From: Kitagawia praeruptora | Lineage: Eukaryota; Streptophyta; Magnoliopsida; Apiales; Apiaceae | Reading direction: 5' to 3' | Assembly (NCBI GenBank): GCA_037693485.1 | Contig: CM075351.1 | Coordinates: forward strand, 128,846,001-128,910,000 | Length of the DNA: 64,000 nt | Shown: one piece after another, positions 12,201 through 24,110 of the stretch | Numbering within the stretch: position 1 is the stretch's first letter | How the letters are laid out: each line of letters begins with the position of its first letter | Translations under genes and position numbers: made by a program | The notes under the pieces: generated by a model | What the model saw: the letters and a program-made list of their open reading frames with translations, nothing else | What the model was told of the DNA's origin: nothing | Database searches by the model: none

Positions 12201-12850
12201 ATTGTTAACATCTGCAAAAGTAGCAAGGTATGTTGTTTCAGCTTATAGACTTGATAGTTGTCAGGATCTATATTTGATTGTTATATATGTTAGCTGTGAC
12301 ACTTTGCCTTGATAAATCTCAGTATGATAGACTTGTTATAAAGCATCAGGATTAGATTGCTATCAGTATGCTGACGTCATCAGTATTGCTATCAGTATTG
12401 TTATCAGTATTGCATTGTCAGTATCAGGATTATGAAATTTGTGTGGTTAACTGTTTTAAATTCTGAAGTTCATGTTTTTTAGTAGTCCAATTCTGAGTCT
12501 TGTTAAGTCTATACTATCAGATTTAATACATGAATACTGATGATTTATACATATACAGATCATTCAATAAACAGGGAACAGTAGACAAGATAGATAAATT
12601 GAAACTTGTATTTTCATTGATCAAAAGCATTACATACATGGATATGAAATGCATCTTCTTTTTGTCTAACTATTACAGATTATACTAATCTTGTCTAACG
12701 TTGTAACTATTGAATCTTGCTTCTTTCATTCATCTGAGAGACAGGACAAGGAGCATCTCAAGAACCTTAAATGAGGATTTAAATGCCTCATCTGCTCTTG
12801 AATGTCTTTACAGGGTGACTTGAATGAGAGCAGCTGGCACGATCCCTTGT
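12201..12850. other. 3' untranslated spacer of A with motif array
   Basis: No sense gene. It holds ATCAGGAT at 12345 and 12423 and ATCAGTAT at 12362, 12379, 12391 and 12403. On the minus strand the segment near 12600-12640 looks like a 3' end for the antisense gene (TGTATGTAA then AATGAAAAT), and the same arrangement occurs at 20471-20505 in B. Confidence 0.6.
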
Positions 12851-13108
12851 TTATTGAGGTTTGATTGCTAAATGAATAGCATCTCCATCTAGATCAACCT
12901 CAGACTCTTCACCAAATTCTTCATCCTCAAGATGAGAAGAGATTAGAGGAAGATCTTGTCCAACTGGTAGATGTTTTAGAAAAGACGTTTGGAAATCATA
13001 TGGGTTGATACTAACCGTATCGAACTCGATGAGAAAAGTTATCTCTTCTAAGTCAGAAGAAATGAACCAAAAGCTAGGGTTCATGTGAATGGTTGGGTCG
13101 AGAACCAT
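12851..13108 (-). CDS. Antisense ORF between pol and env-like gene (A copy)
   Basis: An 85-residue ORF on the strand opposite to A. The frame is open from 13198, but the ATG at 13108 is preferred because it aligns with the start of the B copy and sits 56 nt after a TATA box. The protein is acidic at its C-terminus (LEDEEFGEESEVDLDG) with a core EEITFLIEFD...LKHLPVG. The B copy (20027-20353) aligns over the core without any indel at roughly 55% identity. I recognise no family. Both copies are uninterrupted although the surrounding sense genes carry many breaks. It could be a captured gene or a regulator of the element; whether it is translated is unknown. Confidence 0.6.
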   Translation of the reverse strand: MVLDPTIHMNPSFWFISSDLEEITFLIEFDTVSINPYDFQTSFLKHLPVGQDLPLISSHLEDEEFGEESEVDLDGDAIHLAIKPQ

Positions 13109-13163
13109 TGTTTTTAGAGAAGAGATTGAAAGGTTTTTGGAGTATGGCATAAGACGTCTGTTT

Positions 13164-13171
13164 CTTTTATA
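13164..13171 (-). promoter_or_regulatory. TATA box of the antisense gene (A copy)
   Basis: TATAAAAG on the minus strand, 56 nt before ATG 13108. It lies in a block (GTTCAGCTTCT...CTCCAAAAAC) conserved with the B copy, where TATAAA is at 19946-19951. Confidence 0.6.
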
Positions 13172-13780
13172 GAAAGACGAAAGAAGCTGAACAGTCACTT
13201 AGAACTATCATTGAAGTCAAACGTTATTATTACGTGTGACTATATTTCTTGCATTTTCAAGAAATATCATATATATCTAACCAATTGATTTTGTTCAGAT
13301 TAATTGTTTATTTCTTTTTCAGATAAAAGAAAATGCCACGTGGAAACTCCAATTTAAGTCTCTGGAATCAGGATGATATTGGTCAGGATTTAGAGTGTGA
13401 CCATCAGGATTTGAAAATCATAATTTTGAAATCATGTTACATTTTGTGATTATTTTGATGGGAGATCACATCAGGAAAGGGAAGCTGATCAGTATTGATC
13501 TTTTTCTTGATAATACCCTGATTTAATTCATGAAAATCAATTTTGGATTTTATTTTCCAAAAATCGTGGGTAACCACACTTTTCAGGGACTGACACCTGT
13601 CAACCTATGTGTCGACGTGGGATAATGGTCTGAAATATTTGTAAATTACATTTGTTCTGAAACTCTAATCGTGTAATTGCTTTCTCTAATTTCACATTCT
13701 CTAAAGCAAAAACACTTTCAAGTTTTTAAAATCACTAATCCATTTCAAGAATTTTTCAAATTCTTTACAGATCAAAATCA
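13172..13780. promoter_or_regulatory. Head-to-head intergenic region of A
   Basis: About 610 bp separate the antisense TATA box from the env-like ATG. It contains a G-box CACGTG at 13337-13342, about 170 bp upstream of the antisense TATA. It also has ATCAGGAT at 13367 and 13403 and ATCAGTAT at 13498. The B copy keeps the G-box at the same distance. A pyrimidine-rich leader (about 13680-13700) precedes the env-like ATG, with no clear TATA on that side. Confidence 0.5.
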
Positions 13781-16700
13781 ATGGCAGCTCAGAGAAGATT
13801 ACCTAAATCAGTAGCCTTCAAGTTTGGTGACTTTGATTTTATGACGAACAATCATGTAGCAGCAATCACCAACAAGGAAGGAGTGTCAACTGATTTTCAC
13901 CCAATCATGGACTTTCTTGCAAATGGACCATTAAGTTATGCATTGACAGCATCTCCACAGATTAATCAAGCAGCTGTTACACAAGCTTAGGAGAATGCTG
14001 AGGTAATTGATTCTACTCAGAGTTAATCAGGTAAGATTGTTCTACATTTAGGACAAAACTCATTTGATATTACTGAATCTGTTGTTAATTCAGTACTTCA
14101 CTTGCCTGTTAGTTTGATTTATGAGAATGTACCATCTGATGATGATGTTAGAACTATGTTATCTGCATTAGGTTATAATGGACCTTTAGATAACATGAGC
14201 GTGTTAAGAAGACCTTGTCTTAGGAAAGAGTGGTCTTTCTTTTTTGATCAATTAGCAAAATGCTTTACTGGTAAATGTAGTTCTTTTGATCAAATTATTG
14301 TTGTTACTTCACACATTGCTTATAGTCTGTTATATAACAGAGTAATTAACATTGGAAACATTGTCTTAAGTCAGATGTGTCTTAAACTTGGGTCAAGAGA
14401 TCATGGCAGGAAAATGGTTTATTATCATAGATTCATGCAAATGTTGATTAATCATTTTATTCCTGATGTTGAAGCTAGATTTGGTAGGGAATATTGTGTT
14501 TCTTCTTATGTACAGCAAAAGAGAATTTTCTCTGATATTACAAAGAAGGACAATGAAAAGAATCTAGATGAAATACCTGCAATACACTATCCACAGCATG
14601 TTCAGGTAATTCTAAAAACTCATCTTCCTACTCTCTACAATTCTTCTTTCTTTTGTGGTGAAATGACTCAGGAATCTCAATTGGAGGAGAACCCACCCGT
14701 GTCTACCCAAGTAACCCAAAACCTTATAGTCTATGAAACAATCCAAGAACCATGTTTTGATCCACAGCCTATTGTTTCAAAGAAACCAACCTCTGCTGTC
14801 TCTCAAAAGACCTCAGTTGTAAGGAAGAGAAGATTTGTTGTGTCAAGTAGTAGTAGTTATAGTGAAGAAGATGATAATTTAACTCTTACTGAGAGAGCAG
14901 AATTGAAGGCTGCAATTCAACTTTTTCTATTAGCACAAAGAGATGAAAAACCTAGCCACAATCAGGCTACAGTCTCTCAAAAGGCTGTAGTACTTAAAAA
15001 GGGAAAACAGTTACTGGATAATGTCTCTCAAAAGACTGTGTCTATTGAAAAAGGATCTCATCCCAAGATCACTTCTGTGTCTACACCTCTTGAGTCTTCT
15101 CAGGATAAATCTTTTTCTCACTATAACAGGAGAATAAGGAGAAAGATTCACTTGTCACCTACACACACAGAGTCTAGTCCAACTGACATTATGCAGGTCT
15201 CTACACATCAAGCTACATCTATGTCAGTATTTGACAAGAGAGATCTGGATATTGATTCTTTATGGGAAACTACATTATCATATAGACTGGCTATGGGACT
15301 TATCTCTCTAAAAGTGAAGCTTTCCAGGCTTGTTCTAGATTTTCTAAGTGAAAGTGTTCCTAGACTTTCAATTCCTGAAGAATATGGACTTCAACATCAA
15401 AAACTTGACTTAATGAAGATGTATTTCTATCAAACTGTCAGAATGCAGTTAGTCAAGAAATTTGGACTTCCAAAGCATACAACACTTCAAGCACTTCATG
15501 CTTATCTCTTTAATAAAGATCTTATTGTTGAAGATGCTGCAGCTCAAGGTGAACAAGAGGAGGAAGTAGATAGAGGGAAACAGTCAACAGAAGGTACTAT
15601 TGCACCAGTGGTGAATAGTAGGACAAATCAGATCACAGTCACTGCAACACAAGAACCATCTAGTCAGAGGAAGGATGACTCAGGAACTGTGATAGCTGAT
15701 GCTGAAAGGACTTCTGTGATGCCTGAGAATGCAAGTGAGATACCCTATGATATGGGAGGAATGACTTTGGTTGATTTTTCTGAAGATCAAACAAATATTG
15801 TTCAGTCAGAGTCTATCCACCTTGAGGGTGTGTCTCAGCAACCAACACTTGAAGATGGTAACACACAAACTATAGTGTCTAATGAAGTATTACTGAAGAC
15901 ATTAGAGTTTGTTGTAGAACCTGAAAGTGGTATACTGGAGCCTGTAGTTTCTAAAAAAAAAGTAGATGATTGTATGGGTTCAGAGACTATAGCAGCTCAC
16001 TCCTTGGAGAAAACCTCAAGCCCCTTGCCAAATGAGGAACCCTCTCTCCATGTGAGTTCAGGTATAAAAACTCCTTCTAACCCCTATTTTTCTATAGGTC
16101 ATGAGAGCACTTATCCAAATTTGAGTGATACACTTGAAATGATGGACTTAGATCCACAATCTGAAAGGCTGGCTCCTGACCAGGCAAAAGGTGAGGTAGA
16201 AAGAGTGTTTACTTTAGTAAGTCATAGTGAGAATGAGGGTATGGATGATCACCTCTATAGTGAGGGAGAGAAAATTAGGAAACCATCATCGTTTGATTTC
16301 TGGGATCAGGTTTTTCCTGAATCTTGGTCTGAAAATCTTAGTATGGATGCTGGTACTTATTCATTCATCAAAATGTATCAGAAGAATGACCTAGCACATC
16401 ACAATGAAAGCCAGAAGTTAAAGCTCAGAAGCAAAAGGAGAGGCTTGCAGGAATCATTAACAGAAGAGGTTCCAGGATAAAGCAATCTCTTGATACATAT
16501 GTATCAGATGAAGTTCATAATGATCCTAGTATTCCTTTGTATGTACTTCCAATATCAGCTAGAATTGAGACATCAACAGTCTCTGATCACTCTAAGGAGG
16601 AGTCAGGATTTGAAGATGTTAGTACACAGAATACTGGTGAAGGAGAAGATGATCATATTTCAGCTCCAGATCAGAAAGATGAAGATGTTGATACTTCTAA

Positions 16701-17082
16701 TCAAGTTTTATTACTTGAATATCATACAACACAGGCAACTTCTTCTACGAGACTTGAAGATACAGTTCTTTCTGATTCTGATTCTGAAGATACTAGAAGC
16801 ACTTCCAACATTGAAGTTCATTCTGATGTTTTGAAAGATATTCAGAATTCTCAAATTGCTATACACAAAAGACTTCAATCACTTGAAGATAACCAAGTCA
16901 CAATTATGGAAAATCAAGCAGTTCTGATGAATCTCATTTGTTCGGTTTCTGAATCTCTTGGAATTAATGTTGCTGATGTCAAAAAGGGGGAGATAAAGAC
17001 TATTCAAAGACAACAACAACAACACCAGACTGGGGGAGATAAAGAGCAGACAAAGGGAAATAAAAAGAAGAACAAGGAGTGA
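13781..17082 (+). pseudogene. Env-like third gene of A, broken
   Basis: The frame begins MAAQRRLPKSVAFKF and would give about 1,100 residues. The N-terminal domain (about 1-270) contains LRKEWSFFFD, a GKCSSF segment, VYYHRFMQML-like and RIFSDI motifs shared with C and G. Then come a Ser-rich basic patch, a long acidic middle, and a C-terminal coiled coil ending in a Gln/Lys-rich tail. Breaks are TAG (13988-13990) and a nearby TAA within the first 85 codons, and a 1-nt deletion near 16404 after which the frame resumes at about 16490-17082. No signal peptide or transmembrane helix is visible. Function unknown. Confidence 0.85.
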
Positions 17083-17297
17083 CAGTGGTGAATCTCAGCT
17101 AGGGAGTGGTAAAGGAAGAGCAACATTAATAGTTAAAATTCTTTCTTCTAAGTACTAGAAACATGTCTACATCTGGGAAGGAGGTACTTAACTTCATAAT
17201 TCTACATTCATAAATTCTATTCTGGTTGTATTGTTATATGTTTTGACATCCACAACTTAGATTTATGCTTCAGACTTTAAAGCATAAATAGGGGAGA
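16984..17297 (+). other. Polypurine tracts of element A
   Basis: AGGGGGAGAT-type runs near 16985 and 17032 lie inside the env-like tail, and TAGGGGAGA (17289-17297) abuts the 3' LTR. Multiple PPTs are a known Sirevirus trait; the LTR-adjacent one is the expected primer. Confidence 0.7.
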
Positions 17298-17298
17298 T

Positions 17299-18037
17299 TG
17301 TTATGAATAATTCATGAGTTGTGATGTTAAGAATAGAATTTACACATTATACTTCTTGTAATCCTGATCTTATAAAGGATTTAGCACTGTATATAGGATA
17401 TATGTGTAAGACAGTTAATCTGTAGAGTTTATTCAGGAATGAACAGTGTATCGGAGACTACATGTCAGGAACAGAGAGCAAATCCTGATGGTGTCTAATA
17501 CTGATGGATGATCAGATACTAATGCAGTGTGAAATCCTGATATCAGTCATGCTACTGATGATGTCATTGTGGATGCTACAGAAACTGGCAAGTGCTATAA
17601 AACAGGATCGTTGTTTGAAGAACAAGCAAGGAGTTATTATGAAGGAAAGGTTTTTCTATTGATGGAAACTATCAACTGGAAGGCAGAACATTGTCATGTA
17701 TAGATTATATCTTTCTGTTATTAGTTGATAGGTAGCATTATAAATACTCTCTCAATATCATTGTAAAGAGTGTGTGTTCGTGAGGAAAAAAGTTTGAGTG
17801 CGTAGCTCTGTATAAGGTTTGTATTCGAGAGTTCGAAACAAATAGAGAGAGAGATTTATTTTGTCAGCAGCTGCTGAAGGTAATTGTACACCTTTGGTAG
17901 AGTTTGTATTATATCTTTTTAATACAAACAGTTTCTTTTTATTCAATCGATCTTTTGCATCTATATTCAAGCAAAAATCAGACATGATTATATAACTTGT
18001 ATTCAACCCCCCCTTCTACAAGTTATTCGAGTTAACA
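17299..18037 (+). repeat. 3' LTR of element A
   Basis: 739 bp, about 99% identical to the 5' LTR. The terminal C-run is 7 rather than 10. TATAAATA at 17739-17746. Confidence 0.97.
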
Positions 18038-18042
18038 GTAGA
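18038..18042. repeat. Target-site duplication of A, right (GTAGA)
   Basis: Pairs with 5787-5791; element B resumes immediately after it. Confidence 0.97.
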
Positions 18043-19330
18043 CACAGAATTGATCTTGGGATGAGATCCTTTTTCAATAGACACGGTCTTTTGAGAGACA
18101 GTATCCAGTAACTGTTTTCCCTTTTTAAGTACTACAGCCTTTTGAAAGACTGCAGCCTGGCTGTGACTAGGTGCTTCATCTCTTTGTCCTAACTTAGAAA
18201 GTTAAATTGCAGCCTTCAATTCTTCTCTCTCAGCAAGAGTTAAATTATCATCATCTTCACTAGAACTACTACTACTTGACACAACAAATCTTCTCTTCCT
18301 TACAACTGATGTCTTTTGAGAAACACCAGAGGTTGGTTTTTTTGAAACAACAGGCTGTGAATCAAAACTTGGTTTTAGAATTGTTTCAGAGACTATAATG
18401 TTTTGGGCTACTTGGGTAGACACATGTGGGTTCTCCTCCAATTGAGATTCCTGAGCCATTTCACCACAAAAGAAAGAAGAATTGTAGAGAGTAGGAAGAT
18501 GAGTTTGAAGAATTACCTGAACATGATGTGGATAATGAATTGCAGGTAGTTCATCTAGATTCTTTTCATTGTCCTTCTTTGTAATATCAGAGAAAATTCT
18601 CTTTTGTTGTACATAAGAAGAAACACAATGTTCTCTACCAAATCTAGTTTCAACATCAGGAACAAAATGGTTAATAAACATTTGCATAAATCTATGATAA
18701 TAAACCATTTTCCTGTTTTGATCTCTTGACCCAAGTTTAATACACATCTGACTTAAGATAATGTGACCAATATTAATTACTCTGTCATAAAGCAAACTAT
18801 AAGCAATATGTGAAGTAACAGAAGTAATTTGCTGAAAAGAACTACATTTACCAGTAAAACATTTAGCAAATTTGATCAAAGAAGAAAGACCATTCCTTCC
18901 TAAGAAAGGATCTATTTAACTGGCTCATGTTATCTAAAGGTCCAGAGTAACCTAACTCAGATAACATAGTTCTAACATTATCATCAGAAGGTACATTCTC
19001 AAAATTTATACTAACAGGTAAGTGAAGTACTGAATTAATAACAGATTCAGTAATATCAAATGAGTCTTGTCCTAAATGTAGAACAATCTTACCTGATTGA
19101 CTCTGAGTAGAATCAAATACCTCAGCATTCTACCAAGCTTGTGAAATTATTTCTAGAGATGCTGTCAATGCATAACTCAAAGGTCCAATAGCCATAAAAT
19201 CCATCACAGGATGAAAATCAGTTAATACTCATTTCTTGCTGGTGATTGCTGCAACATGATTGTTAGTCATAAAATCAAAGTCACCAAACTTGAAAGCTAC
19301 TGATTTAGGTAGACTTCTTTGAGCTGCCAT
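18043..19330 (-). pseudogene. Env-like gene of B, N-terminal part
   Basis: It starts at ATG 19330 with the same MAAQR...PKSVAFKFGDFDF opening as A, and is open over 18202-18879. It carries TGA at 19229-19231 where A has GGA, a further TAG where A has a Glu codon, and a 1-nt break near 18900. It contains the conserved LLYDRVINIGHIILSQM and RIFSDITKKDNEKN segments. It continues at 5791 beyond the inserted element A. Confidence 0.85.
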
Positions 19331-19945
19331 TTTTGATCTGAAAAGAACTTTAGAAATTTTGAAATTGATTAGAGATTTTGAGCACTTGAATGAATGTTTT
19401 TGCCTTTAGAAATACGAATTAAAAGTTAGCAATAAACAATCAGAGTCTCAAAATAAAGATATATTCAAAAATTCTTCAGACCCACTAACCCACGTTGACA
19501 CGTAGGTTGACAGGTGTCAGTCCCTGAAAAATGCAATTAACCCATGATTTTTGGAAAATAAAATCCAAAATTGATTTCAATAAATTAAATCAGGGTAAAA
19601 TCAGAATAAAATCAATACCGATCAGCTTCATTTTCTAATGTGATCTTTTTCACCAAGATAATCACAATTCTCAAAGTGATTAAAAATAATAAAAATAATC
19701 ATCAATCCTGATGAAATCACTTTCGTTTTCCTGATCACTATCATCCTGATTCCATAGATTAAATGGAGTTCCACGTGGCAATTTAGAATTTAACCTGAAA
19801 AGAACATCAATAATCTAAACAAAAATATTTTGTTAGATTGTCAAAATATATCTTGGAAATATGAGAGGACCAGTCATACGTATAGATATTTACGCAAATA
19901 CATTGAACACTTCAAAATGACTGTTCAGCTTCTCACTCTTTCCTT
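19331..19945. promoter_or_regulatory. Head-to-head intergenic region of B
   Basis: Homologous to 13172-13780 in A. It contains G-box CACGTG at 19772-19777, 174 bp upstream of the antisense TATA, and ATCCTGAT at 19705 and 19743. Confidence 0.5.
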
Positions 19946-19951
19946 TATAAA
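19946..19951 (+). promoter_or_regulatory. TATA box of the antisense gene (B copy)
   Basis: TATAAA 76 nt upstream of ATG 20027, within a block conserved with A. Confidence 0.6.
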
Positions 19952-20026
19952 CCCTTGATGTCTTTTGCCTTTTCTTAACTCCAAAAACACACAAAATCCT
20001 CTGTAAATACAGAGCTTCCATCAACA

Positions 20027-20353
20027 ATGACCTTCAACCCTATCTTTCGATTCCTCACAGACGATGAACAAATTTTCCAAAGGTCCTTAGTTTGTCTCTT
20101 TGAAGAGATGACTTTTCTCATCGCGTTAGACATTGTCGGAGTAGATCCACATAATATCCAGAACCTTCTCTTAAAACATCCATCTGTTGGATACAATCAC
20201 CCTCTAACCTCCTCAAAGCTTGAGGATGAAGAATTTGGCCGAGAGTCTGAGGTTGATCTTGATGGGGGATGCTATACATTTAAGTTAGCTGCTCTCATTC
20301 AAGTCGCCCAGACAAGGAATCCAAAAGCAGACAAGACTGTTCAAATTCCCTGA
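20027..20353 (+). CDS. Antisense ORF between pol and env-like gene (B copy)
   Basis: A 108-residue ORF, plus strand, hence antisense to B. It opens MTFNPIFRF in a favourable AACAATGA context. The core EEMTFLIALD...LLKHPSVG and LEDEEFGRESEVDLDG aligns with the A copy without indels. Many differences are third-position, for example Val, Gln, Leu, Gly and Asp codons. The C-terminus differs from A because of a deletion around residue 80. Downstream, ATGTATGTAATCC...AATGAAAAT near 20471-20505 resembles a plant polyadenylation region and matches A. No known family is recognised. Confidence 0.6.
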   Translation: MTFNPIFRFLTDDEQIFQRSLVCLFEEMTFLIALDIVGVDPHNIQNLLLKHPSVGYNHPLTSSKLEDEEFGRESEVDLDGGCYTFKLAALIQVAQTRNPKADKTVQIP

Positions 20354-20849
20354 TGGATTTCTTGAGATGCTCCTTGTCCTGTATCTCAGAAGACTAGGAA
20401 TAGCAACAATTTAGACAATAATAGTATTATCAGTAGTAGTTAGACAAAAAGATGTTGTATTTCATTTCAATGTATGTAATCCTTTCAATTAATGAAAATA
20501 CATTTTCATGTTATCTACTTGTCTTTGTTGTTTATTTACTGATTTGAATGATGTATAAATTATCAGTATGCATGAATTAAAAACATGATGGAATAGAATT
20601 AATAAAACTCAGAATTAGACCACTACATGAAATGAACTTTAGGATTTGAAACTATAGTAATACAAATTTCACAATCCTGATACTGACGATAAAATCCTGA
20701 TGACGTCAGCATACTGATAGCAATCCTGATCCTGATGTTTATTAACAAATACAGCTTAAGCATTAACAATAAAATATAGATCCTGACAAGAATATCAAGT
20801 CTATAAGCTGAAAACAACATACCTTGCTACTTTTGCAGATGTTAAAGAT
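20354..20849. other. Spacer 3' of pol in B, with motif array
   Basis: It holds the putative 3' end of the antisense gene and ATCCTGAT at 20674, 20694, 20723 and 20729 (the last two overlap). ATACTGAT is at 20711. No other gene is seen. Confidence 0.6.
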
Positions 20850-23800
20850 CTATAAATTTAACATTCCTAACTCACTAACCAATCTGATGAATGTAGACTC
20901 ATCAAGTGGTTTAGTTAAAATATCTGCAAGCTGTTTGTCAATTGGAACAAAATGAAGTTCCACAGTACCATTCTCAATATGTTCTCTAATAAAATGATAC
21001 CTGACATCAATGTGCTTAGTCCTTGAATCTTGAACTGGATTTTCTGCAATTTTGATAGCACTAGTATTATCACAAAACATAGGAATATTACTAAGTGTCA
21101 TACCATAATCCATCAACTGATTTCTAATCCAAAGGAGCTGTGCACAACAACTGCCTGCTGCTATGTACTCAGCTTCTGCAGTTGAGGTTGAAACTGATTG
21201 TTGCTTCTTGCTTGCCCAAGAAATCAATCTGTTTCCCAAGAATTGACATGTACCTGTAGTGCTTTTCCTGTCTATTTTACACCCTGCATAATCAGAGTCT
21301 GAATAGCCAATTAGGAAGAAATCAGATTCTCTAGGATACCAAAAACCAAGATTTGGAGTTCCTTTGAGATATCTAAAAATTCTCTTCACATCAATTAAAT
21401 GAGATTCCTTAGGATCACTTTGGAATCTAGCACATAAACAGGTGAAAACATTATATCTGGTCTACTTGCAGTTAAATATAACAATGAGCCTATCATGCCT
21501 CTATAACTAGTATTATCCACACTCTTTCCATTAGGATCAGAGTCTAGTTTAGTGGCTGTTGCCATGGGTGTTTTTGCAACTACATAGTCTTGAAAGTCAA
21601 ACCTTCTTAAAAGATCTTTGATTTACTTTGACTGATTAATGAAAATACCAGTCTCAGTCTGTTTGACCTGCAAGCATAAGAAATAATTTAGTTCACCCAT
21701 CATGCTCATCTGATACTTAGACTACATAAGCTTGCTAAACTTAGCACACAACTTTTCATTAGTAGAACCAAAAATAATATCATCAACATAAACTTGAACT
21801 AAAAGCAATTCACCTTTTATCTTTTTAAAGAATAGAGTTTTGCCAATTGTACCTCTTGTGAATCCATTTTCAAAAAGAAATTTAGACAAAGTCTCATACT
21901 ATGCTCTTGGTGCCTGCTTTAGTCCATAGAGTGCCTTGTCAAGTTTGTAGACATGATTTGGAAATTTTGGATCAACAAATCCAGGTGGTTGCTCCACATA
22001 AACTTCCTCATCAAGCTTGCCATTTAGAAATGCACTCTTTACATCCATCTGGTATACCTTAAATTTTGAATGAGCTGCAAATGCAAGAAACATCCTGATT
22101 GCTTCCAATCTAGCTACAGGTGCAAAGGTCTCATCATAATCAGTGCCTTTTTCCTGAGAGTAACCCTTGGCCACCAGTCTTGCTTTGTTTCTCACAATCA
22201 TACCAGATTCATCTAGCTTGTTTCTGAAAACCCATTTTGCACCAACAATATATCTGTCTTTGGGTCTTGGTACCAGTTTCCAGACTTTGTTTCTCTCAAA
22301 CTCATTTAACTCCTCCTGCATTGCAATTATCCAATCAGGATCCTGTAAGGCTTCTTCAACCTTCTTAGGTTCATTCTTTGAGAAAAAGCAACTATACAAG
22401 CATTCATTTTGAATTGATCTTCTAGTTCGAACACCACTATTTAGATCACCAATAATCAAGTCTTCAGTATGATCCTTTATCTATTTTTTAACAGGTGGTA
22501 GATTGCCTCTGCTAGACTCTCCCCCTAAGTTAGTGGTATCTCTTGTAGAAGAACTTTCTCTGCCTTCAAAAACTCGTTCTTGATCAGTAGAGTCAGTAAA
22601 TTCCATTGATCTGTTGCTAGTTACTGATCTTTCCTCAGTAGACTCTGAATAGCTAGTCTGCTCCTGATGATTACTGTGTCCTTCTTGACTGGTTTGCTCC
22701 CCCTCAACAGTAGCATTCCTTTGAGAAGCAATAGATATTTCTTCTAGAGAACCTTCATCATCACTGGAAAGTATCTCAGAATTCTTCAGATTTTCAAATT
22801 CCAATTTGTCATGGCTTTCATCAGTTTGCAAAATTCCAAATTTCTTGTCATCAAATGCAACATGAATAGATTCCATAACAATGTGAGTTCTGAGATTATA
22901 AACTTTGAAGGCCTTAGATGCTGAATATCCTAGAAAGATTGCTTCATCCGATTTGACTTCAAATTTTCCAAGTTGTTCTGGATGAACTTTTAGGACATAG
23001 CATTTGCATCCAAAGATGTGAAAGTATTTCACACTTGGTTTCTTTCCTTTGATCATCTCATAGGGAGTCTTTCCATGACTATTTACCAAGGTACAGTTTT
23101 GAGTGAAACATGCAGTGTTAATAGCTTCTGCCCAAAAATAGGTTGGAAGTTTTGCATCTGCAAGCATGGTTCTTGCTACCTCTATGAGAGTTCTGTTCTT
23201 TCTTTCCACTACACCATTCTGCTGAGGTGTACCAGGTGCAGAAAATTGTTGAGTGATTCCATTGTCTGCACAAAATCCATCCATTGTAGAATTCTTGAAT
23301 TCTGTACCATTGTCACTCCTAAGTACTTTGACTTTGTACTTAGAGCTATTCTGAATATTCTTGACAAGTTCAATGATTTGCTGAGGAGCTTCATCTTTCT
23401 TGTGTAGAAAGAACACCCATGTGAACCTTGTGAAATCATCCACTATTACTAGAGCATATCTTTTCTTGCTGATAGACATAATGTTTACTGGACCAAACAG
23501 ATCAAGATGTAGCATGTGAAATGGTTCAGTAATTGAATTTTCAGTCTTGCTCTTGAAAGTGGTTCTTCTTTGTTTTCCAAGCTGACAAGCATCACAAAGT
23601 CCATCTTGCACAAAATTTGCCTGAGGTAGGCCTCTCACCAGATTGTACTTAACAAGTTGATTAAGCTTCTTGAAGTTGAGATGTGAGAGTTTCTTGTGCC
23701 AATTCCAGCTTTCATCATTTGTTGCTTTACTATAGAGACATCTAACAATTCTTTTAGATGTATCACTTAAGCTGGCTTCATATATGTTACCATGTCTTTG

Positions 23801-24110
23801 ACCAGTTAGAACAATGTCTCCATTCTGCATATTCAAGATTTTGCATCCTTCTCTGTCAAAGATTGATTGGTAACCTTTATCACCCAGTTGACTTATGCTT
23901 AAAAGAGTATGTTTCAAGCCTTCAACTAGTGCTACATTTTCTATGATGACATTCCCCAAAACAATTGAGCCATATCCCAGAGTTTTTCCATTTGTTGCCA
24001 TCTCCAAAAGATATTACTGGGCGAGCTTTCCTCTCAAACTTTGTAAGCAGGGACTTCTTTCCAGTCATATGTCCAGAGCATCCACTGTCCAAGATAATTG
24101 AATGCTCCTT
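20850..24110 (-). pseudogene. pol: Pol of element B, broken
   Basis: On the minus strand the order is protease (DSG near 24090), integrase, linker, RT and RNase H. Open sections are 22481-24007 (protease end and integrase), 21899-22459 (RT N-terminus) and 20850-21389 (RNase H). Integrase acidic residues (HLDLFGPVN, RSDNGTEF, GVVERKN) and the RT motif YVDD near 21780-21795 are intact, unlike A. Breaks include TAG for a Trp codon near 22482, stops near 21625 and 21723, and a 1-nt deletion near 21440. Two CTCCCCC runs (GGGGGAG on the coding strand) lie in the linker at 22519 and 22697. Confidence 0.92.

Larger units (their letters stand above)
5792..18037 (+). mobile_element. Complete Sirevirus-like copia element A
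   Basis: A 12.2-kb plus-strand element with both LTRs, an initiator-Met PBS, gag, pol, an antisense gene, an env-like gene and PPTs, flanked by GTAGA duplications. The LTRs differ by about 8 substitutions in 740 bp (roughly 1%) plus C-run length, so insertion is recent. All three sense genes are nonetheless disabled, including changes at RT and integrase catalytic residues. It was inserted into the env-like gene of a relative (B) in opposite orientation. Confidence 0.97.
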
